DNA from: Betaproteobacteria bacterium
GTDB lineage: Bacteria > Pseudomonadota > Gammaproteobacteria > Burkholderiales > Ga0077523
Direction: 5' to 3'
Assembly: GCA_016125475.1 (NCBI GenBank)
Contig: WGLR01000009.1
Coordinates: forward strand, 111,731 to 175,730
DNA length: 64,000 bases
Position numbers and translations under genes: made by a program. Shown here in pieces: positions 18,609-27,063 of the stretch. Numbering within the stretch: the stretch's first letter is position 1; each line of letters opens with the position of its first letter. Under the pieces are notes generated by a model. It was not told where the DNA came from, ran no database searches, and saw nothing but the letters and a program-made list of their open reading frames with translations.

Positions 18609-18760
18609 AAGCGATACTGAAAGTGCTGACGCTCGCCGCAGTCCTGCTCGGCGTGACCCCGCCCTGCCACGCGAATGACGGATCCGCACTCGCGGCGGCC
18701 ACTCAGGCGCAGGCGGTGTGCAACCAGGGAATCACGCAGGCGCCCGGGTTCTACGGCTGA
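18605..18760 (+). CDS. 51-residue exported peptide precursor
   Basis: This is a short ORF in frame with a clear signal peptide (hydrophobic stretch VLTLAAVLLGV, likely cleavage after CHA). It leaves a mature peptide of about 28 residues with one Cys and the C-terminus ending TQAPGFYG. It overlaps the preceding gene by four bases, so translation is probably coupled. I do not recognise it. It could be a signalling peptide, a small envelope peptide, or a non-functional remnant. The operon fusion and intact signal sequence favour a real gene. Confidence 0.55.
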   Translation: MKAILKVLTLAAVLLGVTPPCHANDGSALAAATQAQAVCNQGITQAPGFYG

Positions 18761-18818
18761 CGACGGGAACGCGGCCGGCAGGCCCGTTCCGACCACCCGA
18801 CAGGTCCGACGACGCCCG

Positions 18819-19556
18819 TCACCCGCGTGCGTCGTCGGGCAGTTCCGCCCCGACGGGTTCCCGGACGATCCCCGCCCGGCCCGCCTCCCCGAAACTCCTC
18901 AGTCCCGGAAGATCGTGCACGGTGATGCAGCCGTAGGCGACCGTGAGGAGTCCCGCGCGCTCGAGCGAACTGAGCGACCGGTTCGCGCGCTGACGCGACA
19001 CGCCGACCAGCAGGGCCAGTTCTGCCTGCGAGATCTCGAGCCGGGGACCGCTCCGAGGGTATAACGCGGGATTGAACAGATCCGCGATGCAGCGCGCCAT
19101 CTTCGCGTCGGGGTCGTGCAGCCTTTCGTATTCGACCAGGCCGATGAACTGCGCGAGCCGCTCGTTCAGCTGCACGAGGAGGTGACGGTTGAACGCGATG
19201 TTCGAATCGAGGAGCCACTCGAACGTGGACCTCGGCAGTCGCGCGATCGTGCACGCCGACAGTGCCACTCCCTCGTAGCGGCGGGGTTCGTGCTTGAGAA
19301 GTGACCCCTCGCCGAACCAGCCACCGCGCGGAACGCCCGCGAACGTGGTGGCCCGACCATCCGGCGCGCTGCTGGAAAGCTTCACGAGCCCCCCCAGCAC
19401 ACCGATCCAGTGATCGACCGGCTCTCCCTTGCGCACGACCAGGCCGCCGAGGGACACGTGTTGCACCGCAATATCCTGCTCCACCCGCCGAACCTGTTCC
19501 GGCGTGAGCGTATCCATCCAGCGTGCGCAGTCGCGCAGATGTGCGGTGAGTTCCAC
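18819..19556 (-). CDS. Crp/Fnr-family transcription regulator
   Basis: This 245-residue protein has an N-terminal cyclic-nucleotide-binding-type beta-barrel (about 20-130; GGWFGEGSLLK is the barrel motif). A dimerisation helix and a C-terminal winged helix follow, with recognition region SQAELALLVGVSRQRANRSL (about 175-194). There is no N-terminal Fnr-type Cys cluster, so it is not an oxygen-sensing Fnr. The start is a GTG, with an internal ATG 13 codons later as an alternative. It diverges from the acyl-CoA synthetase/liv cluster across a 154-bp gap and is the obvious candidate regulator of it. Confidence 0.88.
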   Translation of the reverse strand: MELTAHLRDCARWMDTLTPEQVRRVEQDIAVQHVSLGGLVVRKGEPVDHWIGVLGGLVKLSSSAPDGRATTFAGVPRGGWFGEGSLLKHEPRRYEGVALSACTIARLPRSTFEWLLDSNIAFNRHLLVQLNERLAQFIGLVEYERLHDPDAKMARCIADLFNPALYPRSGPRLEISQAELALLVGVSRQRANRSLSSLERAGLLTVAYGCITVHDLPGLRSFGEAGRAGIVREPVGAELPDDARG

Positions 19557-19572
19557 TGAGAATGTCGCCTCG

Positions 19573-19606
19573 TTGACAACCTAAGTCTGCCCGACTTTGC
19601 TACGCT
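19573..19606 (+). promoter_or_regulatory. Possible promoter of the synthetase/liv cluster
   Basis: A consensus -35 TTGACA lies at 19573-19578 in the divergent region. The -10 is weak (TTTGCT at 17-bp spacing or TACGCT at 22 bp), so an activator such as the neighbouring Crp-family protein may be needed. Confidence 0.35.
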
Positions 19607-19710
19607 CCGGCGCAATCGAGGGATCTCGCGAACACTTCGCCCGGAGCGGTACGTGTGCGGACGGGACCCCGACGCCGAACAGAGCGACGAAGGTGGGAGG
19701 AATCGACACC

Positions 19711-21696
19711 GTGCACCGGGAGACCGCGCCGCCCGCAGCAACGGACGCCGCGGACACGTTTCCGCGGCTGCTGCTCGGCCACGCACGAGACCGCGCCGGA
19801 CGCACCGCGATCCGCGAGAAGGACCTCGGCATCTGGCTGTCGTGGACCTGGCGCGAGGTCGCGGAAGAAGTGCGTGCGATCGCGTGCGGCCTCGCCGCGA
19901 TCGGCTTCGGTCGCGGCCGGACGCTCGCGGTGATCGGCGACAATCGCCCGCGCCTGTACTGGACGATGATGGCGGCCCAGGCGCTCGGGGGCATTGCGGT
20001 TCCGCTCTACCAGGACGCGGTCGCCGACGAGATGCTGTTCGTTCTCGAGAACGCCGGGATCACGCTGGCGGTCGTCGAGGACCAGGAGCAGGTCGACAAG
20101 CTGCTCGAACTGCGTCCGCGCTTTCCGGGGCTCGAACACATCGTCTACGACGACCCACGCGGTCTGCGCAACTATCCCGACGCACCCCTGCTCTCGTTCG
20201 AGGATCTGCTACGCCGGGGGCACGACCACGACCGGGATCACCCCGGATTCTTCGAGGCGGAGGTCGCGAAGGGTCACGCGGACGACATCGCGGTCATGCT
20301 CTACACGTCCGGCACGACCGGCAACCCCAAGGGCGTGTGCCACACCCACGCGTCGCTGATCGCGGCGGCGCGCGGCGACGTCGAGTTCGACGGCTTCGGC
20401 CCCTCGGACGAAGTGCTCTCGTACCTGCCGATGGCCTGGGTGGGCGATCACCTGTTCTCGTACGCGCAGGCGCTCGTGGCCGGATTCTGCGTGAACTGTC
20501 CCGAGTCGAGCGAGACCGTCATGACCGACATGCGGGAGATCGGGCCGACGTACTATTTCGCGCCCCCCCGCGTGTTCGAGAACCTGCTCACGCAGGTGAT
20601 GATCCGCATGGACGACGCCGCCCCGCTGAAGCGACGGATGTTCCACTACTTCATGGCCGTCGCGCGGCGTTGCGGCGCGACCCTTCTGGACGGCAGGCGC
20701 GCCGAGGTCCCGCTCCACGACCGGATCCTCTACGCGATCGGACGCTTCCTCGTGTACGGGCCACTGTGCAACGTGCTCGGCATGTCCCGGATCCGCGTGG
20801 CCTACACCGGGGGCGCCGCGATCGGCCCCGACCTGTTCGACTTCTACCGCTCGATCGGGATCAACCTCAAGCAGCTGTACGGTCAGACCGAGACGGCCGT
20901 CTACGTCTGCAAGCAGCCGAACGGCGAAGTGAAGCTCGACACGGTCGGCAAGCCCCTGCCTGGCGTGCAGGTGCGCATCGCCGACAGTGGCGAGGTGCAG
21001 GTGCGCACCCCCGGCATGCTCAAGGAGTACTACCGGCGTCCGGACGCGACGGCCGAGTCCATTTCCCCCGACGGCTGGTTCCTGACCGGCGACGCAGGCT
21101 TCTTCGACGACGACGGCCACCTGCGCATCATCGACCGCGCGAAGGACGTCGGCAGGCTCGAGGACGGAACACTGTTCGCGCCCCAGTACATCGAGAACAA
21201 GCTCAAGTTCTTTCCCCACGTGAAGGAGGCGGTCGCCTTCGGGGACCACCGGGCCGCGTGCTGCGCGTTCGTCAACATCGACCTCGGTTCCGTCGGAAAC
21301 TGGGCGGAGCGGCAGGGCATCGCGTACTCGGGCTACACGGACCTCGCGCAGAAGGACGCCGTCTACGCGCTGATCCAGGAATGCGTCGAGAAGGTCAACG
21401 AGGACCTCGCGCGCGAACCGCACCTGGCCGGTTCGCAGATCCGGCGGTTCCTGATCCTGCACAAGGAGCTCGACGCCGACGACGGCGAACTCACCCGCAC
21501 GCGGAAGCTCCGGCGCGGCTTCATCGCCGAGCGCTACCGCCAGCTCGTGGACGCACTCTACTCGGATGCGACGCACTGCGAAGTGGAGGCACACGTGAAA
21601 TTCGAGGACGGCCGCTCGGGCGTGGTCCGCGCGGACGTGAAGATCCGCGACGCGCGCTGCCTGCCGGCGGGCCCCGTCCACCGGCAGGCAGCCTAG
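19711..21696 (+). CDS. Long-chain-type acyl-CoA synthetase (AMP-forming)
   Basis: This 661-residue enzyme activates a carboxylic acid to its acyl-CoA with ATP. The P-loop-like motif YTSGTTGNPKG is at about residues 198-208, the A5 motif YGQTETAVY is at about 390, and TGDAGFFDDDGHLRIIDRAK leads to the C-terminal lid. It resembles the large FadD15/long-chain synthetases. GTG 19711 is preferred as start because GGGAGG ends 10 bases upstream; the in-frame extension lacks family similarity. With the downstream liv genes and the PaaK-like ligase it forms an uptake-and-activation cluster. The true substrate could be aromatic or fatty. Confidence 0.85.
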   Translation: MHRETAPPAATDAADTFPRLLLGHARDRAGRTAIREKDLGIWLSWTWREVAEEVRAIACGLAAIGFGRGRTLAVIGDNRPRLYWTMMAAQALGGIAVPLYQDAVADEMLFVLENAGITLAVVEDQEQVDKLLELRPRFPGLEHIVYDDPRGLRNYPDAPLLSFEDLLRRGHDHDRDHPGFFEAEVAKGHADDIAVMLYTSGTTGNPKGVCHTHASLIAAARGDVEFDGFGPSDEVLSYLPMAWVGDHLFSYAQALVAGFCVNCPESSETVMTDMREIGPTYYFAPPRVFENLLTQVMIRMDDAAPLKRRMFHYFMAVARRCGATLLDGRRAEVPLHDRILYAIGRFLVYGPLCNVLGMSRIRVAYTGGAAIGPDLFDFYRSIGINLKQLYGQTETAVYVCKQPNGEVKLDTVGKPLPGVQVRIADSGEVQVRTPGMLKEYYRRPDATAESISPDGWFLTGDAGFFDDDGHLRIIDRAKDVGRLEDGTLFAPQYIENKLKFFPHVKEAVAFGDHRAACCAFVNIDLGSVGNWAERQGIAYSGYTDLAQKDAVYALIQECVEKVNEDLAREPHLAGSQIRRFLILHKELDADDGELTRTRKLRRGFIAERYRQLVDALYSDATHCEVEAHVKFEDGRSGVVRADVKIRDARCLPAGPVHRQAA

Positions 21697-21707
21697 GGAA
21701 CGGGCGG

Positions 21708-22508
21708 GTGACGCACGATCACAACCCCGGCCGCCGGATCGGCGAGACCCTGCTCGCGGTCGAGAACATCTCGCTCGCTTTCGGCGGGGTCAGGGCGCTC
21801 ACGGACATCTCGTTCGACGTGCGCGAACACGAGATCCGCGCGATCATCGGTCCGAACGGTGCGGGCAAGAGCTCCATGCTGAACTGCGTGAATGGCGTCT
21901 ACCGGCCGCAGCAGGGCACGATCCGTTTCGCGGGACAGACGTTCCGCCACATGCACCCGCACAAGGCCGCGCTCATGGGCATCGCGCGGACCTTCCAGAA
22001 CATCGCGCTGTTCCGCGGCATGAGCGTGCTCGACAACATCATGACCGGTCGCAACCTGAAGATGCGCTGCGGCCTGTTCCTGCAGGCCCTGTACGTCGGC
22101 CCGAACCGCCGCGAGGAACTCGCCCACCGGGAGAAGGTGGAGCACATCATCGACTTCCTGCAGATCGAGTCGGTGCGCAAGACGCCCGTCGGACGGCTGC
22201 CCTACGGCATCCAGAAACGCGTCGAGCTCGGACGTGCCCTCGCCGCGGAACCGAGGCTGCTGCTGCTGGACGAGCCGATGGCCGGCATGAACATCGAGGA
22301 GAAGCAGGACATGTGTCGCTTCATCCTCGACGTGAACGACGAGTTCGGCACGACGATCGTGCTCATCGAGCACGACATGGGCGTCGTGATGGACATCTCG
22401 GACCGCGTCGTCGTGCTCGACTACGGCCGCAAGATCGGCGACGGCTCGCCGGACGAGGTGCGTGCGAACCAGGACGTGATCGATGCGTATCTCGGTGTCG
22501 CGCACTGA
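21708..22508 (+). CDS. livG: Branched-chain-type ABC transporter ATP-binding protein (LivG)
   Basis: This 266-residue ATPase has the Walker A motif GPNGAGKS (about 46-53), a signature region with LPYGIQKRVELG in place of the usual LSGGQ form, and Walker B LLLLDEPMAGMN. The modified signature is normal for LivG. It starts at a GTG 11 bases after the synthetase stop, so it belongs to the same transcript. It pairs with LivF to drive LivH/LivM. Confidence 0.9.
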   Translation: MTHDHNPGRRIGETLLAVENISLAFGGVRALTDISFDVREHEIRAIIGPNGAGKSSMLNCVNGVYRPQQGTIRFAGQTFRHMHPHKAALMGIARTFQNIALFRGMSVLDNIMTGRNLKMRCGLFLQALYVGPNRREELAHREKVEHIIDFLQIESVRKTPVGRLPYGIQKRVELGRALAAEPRLLLLDEPMAGMNIEEKQDMCRFILDVNDEFGTTIVLIEHDMGVVMDISDRVVVLDYGRKIGDGSPDEVRANQDVIDAYLGVAH

Positions 22509-22599
22509 GAGGCCCGGACGGAACGGAACCATGATCCCGTGCGACGACAGCAGCCGGAGCCCCGGCCCGGCATTCATCCGCGACTGAGGCGAGACGGCG

Positions 22600-23496
22600 A
22601 TGCAGTTCTTCTTCGAGGTACTGATCGGTGGCCTGCTCGCGGGCGTGATGTATTCGCTCGTCGCGCTCGGCTTCGTGCTGATCTACAAGGCCTCCGGCGT
22701 GTTCAACTTCGCGCAGGGCAGCATGGTCTTCTTCGCGGCGCTCACATACGTGGGCCTGCAGGAGAAGTTCGGCCTGCCCGGCTGGGCCGTATTCGGACTC
22801 ACGCTCGCGGTGATGGTCGTGCTCGGCATCGCGATCGAGCGCGTGGTGCTGCGCCCGCTCGTGAACCAGCCCCAGATCACGCTGTTCATGGCCACCATCG
22901 GCCTTGCGTTCTTCATCGAGGGCCTGGCGCAGGTGATCTGGGGAACGCAGGTGCGCCGCCTGGACCTCGGCCTCCAGGACGAGCCGATCGCGATGCTCAT
23001 GGACCGCTTCAACATGCTCGTGAGCAAGTTCGACGTCGTGGCCGCGGTCGTGGCCGGTCTGCTCGTGGCGGTGCTCGCGGTGTTCTTCAACCGCACGCGG
23101 ATCGGGCGGGCGCTGCGCGCGGTGGCCGACGATCACCAGGCCGCGCTCGCCGTGGGCATCCCGCTCAAGCAGATCTGGGCCATCGTCTGGTCCGTCGCCG
23201 GTTTCGTGGCGCTCGTCGCAGGGCTCATGTGGGGCGCGCGCAACGGCGTGCAGTTCGCACTCACGTTCGTCGCGCTGAAGGCTCTGCCCGTGCTGATCCT
23301 GGGCGGGTTCGAGTCGGTGCTCGGCGCAATCGTGGGGGGCCTCATCATCGGGGCGTCGGAGAAGCTCGCCGAGGTCTATCTCGGGCCGCACCTCGGCGGC
23401 GGCATCGAGGGGTGGTTCGCCTACGTGATGGCACTTCTTTTCCTGCTCGTTCGTCCGGAGGGTCTGTTCGGTGAGAAACACATCGACCGTGTCTGA
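22600..23496 (+). CDS. livH: Branched-chain-type ABC transporter permease (LivH)
   Basis: This 298-residue permease has about eight membrane helices. The motifs ALGFVLIYKASGVFNFAQG near the N-terminus and GRALRAVADDHQAALAVGI (the cytoplasmic coupling loop) are typical of LivH. It ends in a short cytoplasmic tail. It forms the membrane channel with LivM. The substrate class of this family includes branched amino acids, amides and aromatic or short-chain acids. Confidence 0.91.
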   Translation: MQFFFEVLIGGLLAGVMYSLVALGFVLIYKASGVFNFAQGSMVFFAALTYVGLQEKFGLPGWAVFGLTLAVMVVLGIAIERVVLRPLVNQPQITLFMATIGLAFFIEGLAQVIWGTQVRRLDLGLQDEPIAMLMDRFNMLVSKFDVVAAVVAGLLVAVLAVFFNRTRIGRALRAVADDHQAALAVGIPLKQIWAIVWSVAGFVALVAGLMWGARNGVQFALTFVALKALPVLILGGFESVLGAIVGGLIIGASEKLAEVYLGPHLGGGIEGWFAYVMALLFLLVRPEGLFGEKHIDRV

Positions 23497-23584
23497 GAAC
23501 CGCTGCGGCCAGGCCGCCGGACTCGTCCCGGTCCCCCCGGCTTCCGGCGGGCCCGGGTCCGCTTCCCGGACAGGACACTGAGCC

Positions 23585-24661
23585 ATGCTCTACAGGGAAG
23601 CCGGGCAGTTCAAGACCAGCTATCGCGCAGACCAGCAGATCTTCCCGATCCTGCAGGACCGCATCGGCATGCTCGTGCTCGGGTTCGTGGCGCTCGTCGG
23701 CGTGCCGCTCGTCGCGTCCGAGTACTGGCTGACCGCGATCCTCATTCCCCTGCTCGTGTTCTCGCTCGCCGCGATCGGCCTGAACATTCTCACGGGCTAC
23801 GCGGGTCAGCTCTCCCTCGGCACGGCCGCGTTCATGGCAGTGGGTGCCGTCGCAACCTACAACTTCCAGCTCCGCGTTCCCGGGATCCCGATCCTCGTCT
23901 CGTTCCTGCTCGGCGGCGGGACCGCGGCGGCCGTCGGCGCCGTCTTCGGCCTCCCGAGCCTCAGGATCAAGGGCTTCTACCTGGCCGTCGCGACACTCGC
24001 GGCACAGTTCTTCATTCCGTGGCTGCTCGTGAAGGTGAGCTGGTTCTCCAACGACAGTGCATCGGGCGTGATCACGACACAGCCCGTCGAGATCCTCGGG
24101 TTCACGTTCGACACGCCACTCAGGAAGTACCTGTTCGCGCTCGTGGTCGTCTCCGTGCTCGCGCTCGTGGCGAAGAATCTCGTGCGCAGCCACATCGGCC
24201 GTGCCTGGATGGCCGTGCGCGACATGGACGTGGCCGCGGAAGTGATCGGCATCCGGATCGTGCGCACCAAGCTCGTCGCGTTCGCGGTGAGTTCCTTCTA
24301 CTGCGGCATCGCGGGTGCGCTGTACGCGTTCGCGTACCTGGGCAGCGTCGAGACCGACGGCTTCAACCTGGACCTCTCGTTCCGGATCCTGTTCATGATC
24401 ATCATCGGTGGCGTGGGCAGCATCCTCGGCTCGTTCCTGGGCGCGGCCTTCATCACGCTGCTGCCCATCCTGCTGGACGTCGCGCTCACGGAAGGCGCGA
24501 CCGCACTGGGCCTGCAGCTTCCTTCGGGCATGACGTCGATGGTGCAGCTCGTCGTGTTCGGCGCGCTGATCATCTTCTTCCTGATCGTCGAGCCGCTGGG
24601 TCTCGCGCGGCTCTGGCAGATCGCCAAGGAGAAACTGCGTTTGTGGCCGTTCCCGCATTGA
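23585..24661 (+). CDS. livM: Branched-chain-type ABC transporter permease (LivM)
   Basis: This 358-residue permease has the LivM motifs LNILTGYAGQLSLGTAAFMA (first helices) and GRAWMAVRDMDVAAEVIGI (coupling loop). It carries an N-terminal extension of about 35 residues before the first helix. It follows livH after 88 bases and precedes the binding-protein gene, the usual order of this subfamily. Confidence 0.91.
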   Translation: MLYREAGQFKTSYRADQQIFPILQDRIGMLVLGFVALVGVPLVASEYWLTAILIPLLVFSLAAIGLNILTGYAGQLSLGTAAFMAVGAVATYNFQLRVPGIPILVSFLLGGGTAAAVGAVFGLPSLRIKGFYLAVATLAAQFFIPWLLVKVSWFSNDSASGVITTQPVEILGFTFDTPLRKYLFALVVVSVLALVAKNLVRSHIGRAWMAVRDMDVAAEVIGIRIVRTKLVAFAVSSFYCGIAGALYAFAYLGSVETDGFNLDLSFRILFMIIIGGVGSILGSFLGAAFITLLPILLDVALTEGATALGLQLPSGMTSMVQLVVFGALIIFFLIVEPLGLARLWQIAKEKLRLWPFPH

Positions 24662-24767
24662 GCGGAGAATGCATCGTCGAGGGCCGGGTACCGCCCGACC
24701 GTCGAGTGGAGTGACCGCACCCGGATCGGACCCGGTACCGGACGGAATCTGAGAGGAGGAGGACATC

Positions 24768-26090
24768 ATGGCTTGGAAGAAAACCGCGCTGGCATGGATT
24801 GCCGGCCTGACACTCGCGGCAGGCTCGCTGACTGCCGTTGCGCAGCAGGCAGGCACGCAGTTCGTCGGGATCACGGGTTATCGCGTCGGGCCCTACGGCG
24901 CGAACGGCGCCGCGTTCTTCGGCGGCTTCACCGACTACCTCCAGCTCGTGAACGCACGCGACGGCGGCATCAACGGCGTGAAGCTCTCCTGGGAGGAATG
25001 CGAGACCGAGTACAACACGGCGAAGGGCGTGGAGTGCTACGAGCGCCTCAAGGCCCGCGCGGACACCGGCCCCACGGCGATCCATCCCATGTCGACCGGC
25101 ATCACGTACGCGCTGCTCGACAAGGCGCCCGCCGACCAGGTGCCGCTCATCACTTTCGGTTATGGCCGCACGGACGCGACCGACGGACGCGTGTTCCCGT
25201 GGGTCTTCCCGCTGATGTCCAACTACTGGGACGCCGCGACCGCGATCATCAAGTTCATCGCCGACAAGGAAGGCGGCGAAGGCGGGCTGAAGGGCAAGAA
25301 GATCGTGCTGCTCTACCACGACTCCGCATACGGCAAGGAGCCGCACGCCGTGCTGGAAGCCGAGGCGAAGCGCCGCGGATTCGACCTCGAGATGATCCCC
25401 GTGCCGCATCCGGGCAACGAGCAGCAGTCGCAGTGGCTGCAGATCCGCAGGATCCGCCCGGACTGGGTGATCCTCTGGGGCTGGGGTGTCATGAACGCGA
25501 CCGCCATCCAGACCGCGCAGAAGGTCGGTTTCCCGCGTGACCGCATGGTCGGCAACTGGTGGGCGGGATCCGAGATCGACACGGAGGCAGCAGGGCCGGC
25601 CGCGAAGGGCTACTACGCGGCGAGCCTCAACCTGGCGGGCAAGAAGTTCCCGGTGGTGCAGGACATCGAGAAGATCGTCTACGGCAAGCTCAACGTGGGC
25701 GGCGATCCGAAGCTCATCGGGACCGTGCTCTGGAACCGCGGCGTCGCGGCGGCCATGTTCACGCTCGAGGCGGTACGCACCGCGCAGGCGAAGTACGGCA
25801 AGAAGCCGATGAACGGCGCGCAGGTCCGCTGGGGCCTCGAGCATCTCGACCTCTCCGCCAAACGCCTGCAGAAGCTCGGGTTCGGCGCGATGCTGCCGCC
25901 GATCAAGGTCTCGTGCGAGAACCACGGCGGTTCGGGCGAAGTCCGTTTCCAGCAGTGGGATGGCTCCGCGTGGCAGGCCGCGTCCGACTGGATGAAGGGT
26001 GACAGCGCACTCGTGCACCGCATGATCGAGGAGTCCGCAGCGAAGTACGCGGCGGAGAAGGGCATCAAGCCTGCCTGCCTCGGCGGCTGA
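24768..26090 (+). CDS. livK: Periplasmic substrate-binding protein of the Liv transporter
   Basis: This 440-residue exported binding protein has a signal peptide (AWIAGLTLAAGSLTAVAQ) and a type-I periplasmic binding fold (Peripla_BP_6), for example ITGYRVGPYGANGAAFFGGF at the N-lobe. GAGGAGGAGGA precedes the ATG, the strongest ribosome binding site in the cluster, as expected for the component needed in excess. A long hairpin just after the gene could stabilise this message. It is longer than amino-acid LivK proteins (about 370), which fits the subgroup whose ligands are often aromatic or organic acids. Confidence 0.88.
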   Translation: MAWKKTALAWIAGLTLAAGSLTAVAQQAGTQFVGITGYRVGPYGANGAAFFGGFTDYLQLVNARDGGINGVKLSWEECETEYNTAKGVECYERLKARADTGPTAIHPMSTGITYALLDKAPADQVPLITFGYGRTDATDGRVFPWVFPLMSNYWDAATAIIKFIADKEGGEGGLKGKKIVLLYHDSAYGKEPHAVLEAEAKRRGFDLEMIPVPHPGNEQQSQWLQIRRIRPDWVILWGWGVMNATAIQTAQKVGFPRDRMVGNWWAGSEIDTEAAGPAAKGYYAASLNLAGKKFPVVQDIEKIVYGKLNVGGDPKLIGTVLWNRGVAAAMFTLEAVRTAQAKYGKKPMNGAQVRWGLEHLDLSAKRLQKLGFGAMLPPIKVSCENHGGSGEVRFQQWDGSAWQAASDWMKGDSALVHRMIEESAAKYAAEKGIKPACLGG

Positions 26091-26100
26091 CACCGGTACC

Positions 26101-26126
26101 GGTCCGGACGCCACGGCGTCCGGACC
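26101..26126. other. Perfect 12-bp inverted repeat between livK and livF
   Basis: GGTCCGGACGCC (26101-26112) is the exact reverse complement of GGCGTCCGGACC (26115-26126), with two bases between them. It begins 10 bases after the livK stop and has no T-run. In ABC operons such hairpins often protect the binding-protein mRNA or lower expression of the next gene. Confidence 0.75.
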
Positions 26127-26135
26127 CCGTCACCC

Positions 26136-26191
26136 ATCGCCCAGCGCCTATCGCCCAGCGCGCATCGCCCATCGCCTATTGCCTATTGCCT
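26136..26191. repeat. Eight-copy 7-bp tandem repeat
   Basis: Eight contiguous heptamers of consensus A(T/G)(C/T)GCC(C/T) run from 26136 to 26191: ATCGCCC, AGCGCCT, ATCGCCC, AGCGCGC, ATCGCCC, ATCGCCT, ATTGCCT and ATTGCCT. They end 9 bases before the livF ATG and occupy the position of its ribosome binding site. Confidence 0.8.
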
Positions 26192-26200
26192 GCCTCTCCA

Positions 26201-26995
26201 ATGCTCTCGGTCAACAACATCGAAGTCATCTACGACCACGTGATCCTCGTGCTCAAGGGCGTCTCGCTGCTCGTGCCCGAGGGCCGGATCGTCGCCTTGC
26301 TCGGGGGCAACGGCGCAGGCAAGACCACGACGCTCAAGGCAATCTCGAACCTGCTGCGCTCGGAACGCGGTGAAGTCACCAAGGGCTCCGTCGAGTATCA
26401 CGGGGACCGCATCGACCAGCTGAGTCCGTCCGACCTCGTGAAGCGCGGGGTCGTGCAGGTCATGGAAGGTCGCCACTGCTTCGAGCACCTCACGGTGGAG
26501 GAGAACCTGCTCACGGGCGCGTTCACGCGATCGGGCGCGCGCGCCGAGATCGCGTCCGACCTCGAGAAGGTCTACGCGTATTTCCCGCGGCTCAAGGAAC
26601 GTCGCCGCAGTCTCGCGGGATACACGTCCGGGGGAGAGCAGCAGATGACCGCCATCGGCCGTGCGCTCATGGCCCGCCCCAGGACGATCCTGCTCGACGA
26701 ACCGTCGATGGGTCTCGCCCCCCAGGTGGTCGAGGAAATCTTCGGCATCGTGCAGGACCTCAACAGCCGCGAACGCGTGAGCTTCCTGCTCGCCGAGCAG
26801 AACACGATGGTCGCGCTGCGCTACGCGAACTACGGGTACATCCTCGAGAACGGCCGGATCGTGATGGAAGGCGAGGCGGAGGGCCTGCGCACCAACGAGG
26901 ACGTGAAGGAGTTCTACCTCGGACTCTCGTCGAGCGGACGCAAGAGCTTTCGCGAGGCCAAGCACTACCGGCGACGCAAGCGCTGGCTCGCCTGA
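26201..26995 (+). CDS. livF: Branched-chain-type ABC transporter ATP-binding protein (LivF)
   Basis: This 264-residue ATPase has Walker A GGNGAGKTT, the signature region TSGGEQQM (about 145), and Walker B ILLDEPSMGLAP. A basic C-terminal tail (GRKSFREAKHYRRRKRW) goes beyond the usual LivF length. ATG 26201 starts the conserved domain (MLSVNNIEVIY). A TTG at 26186, within the last heptamer repeat, is an in-frame alternative. No Shine-Dalgarno is visible before either start, which is unusual for this cluster. Confidence 0.88.
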   Translation: MLSVNNIEVIYDHVILVLKGVSLLVPEGRIVALLGGNGAGKTTTLKAISNLLRSERGEVTKGSVEYHGDRIDQLSPSDLVKRGVVQVMEGRHCFEHLTVEENLLTGAFTRSGARAEIASDLEKVYAYFPRLKERRRSLAGYTSGGEQQMTAIGRALMARPRTILLDEPSMGLAPQVVEEIFGIVQDLNSRERVSFLLAEQNTMVALRYANYGYILENGRIVMEGEAEGLRTNEDVKEFYLGLSSSGRKSFREAKHYRRRKRWLA

Positions 26996-27063
26996 GGCGA
27001 CGACGCCGCCGCGACCCGTCGCCTGCACCTTTTCGCAGCACCCGGATGTCCCCGGAGCACACG

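Noticed and set aside
26136..26191. CRISPR-like array
   Set aside because: The units are only 7 bp and contiguous with no spacers, so this is a simple tandem repeat.
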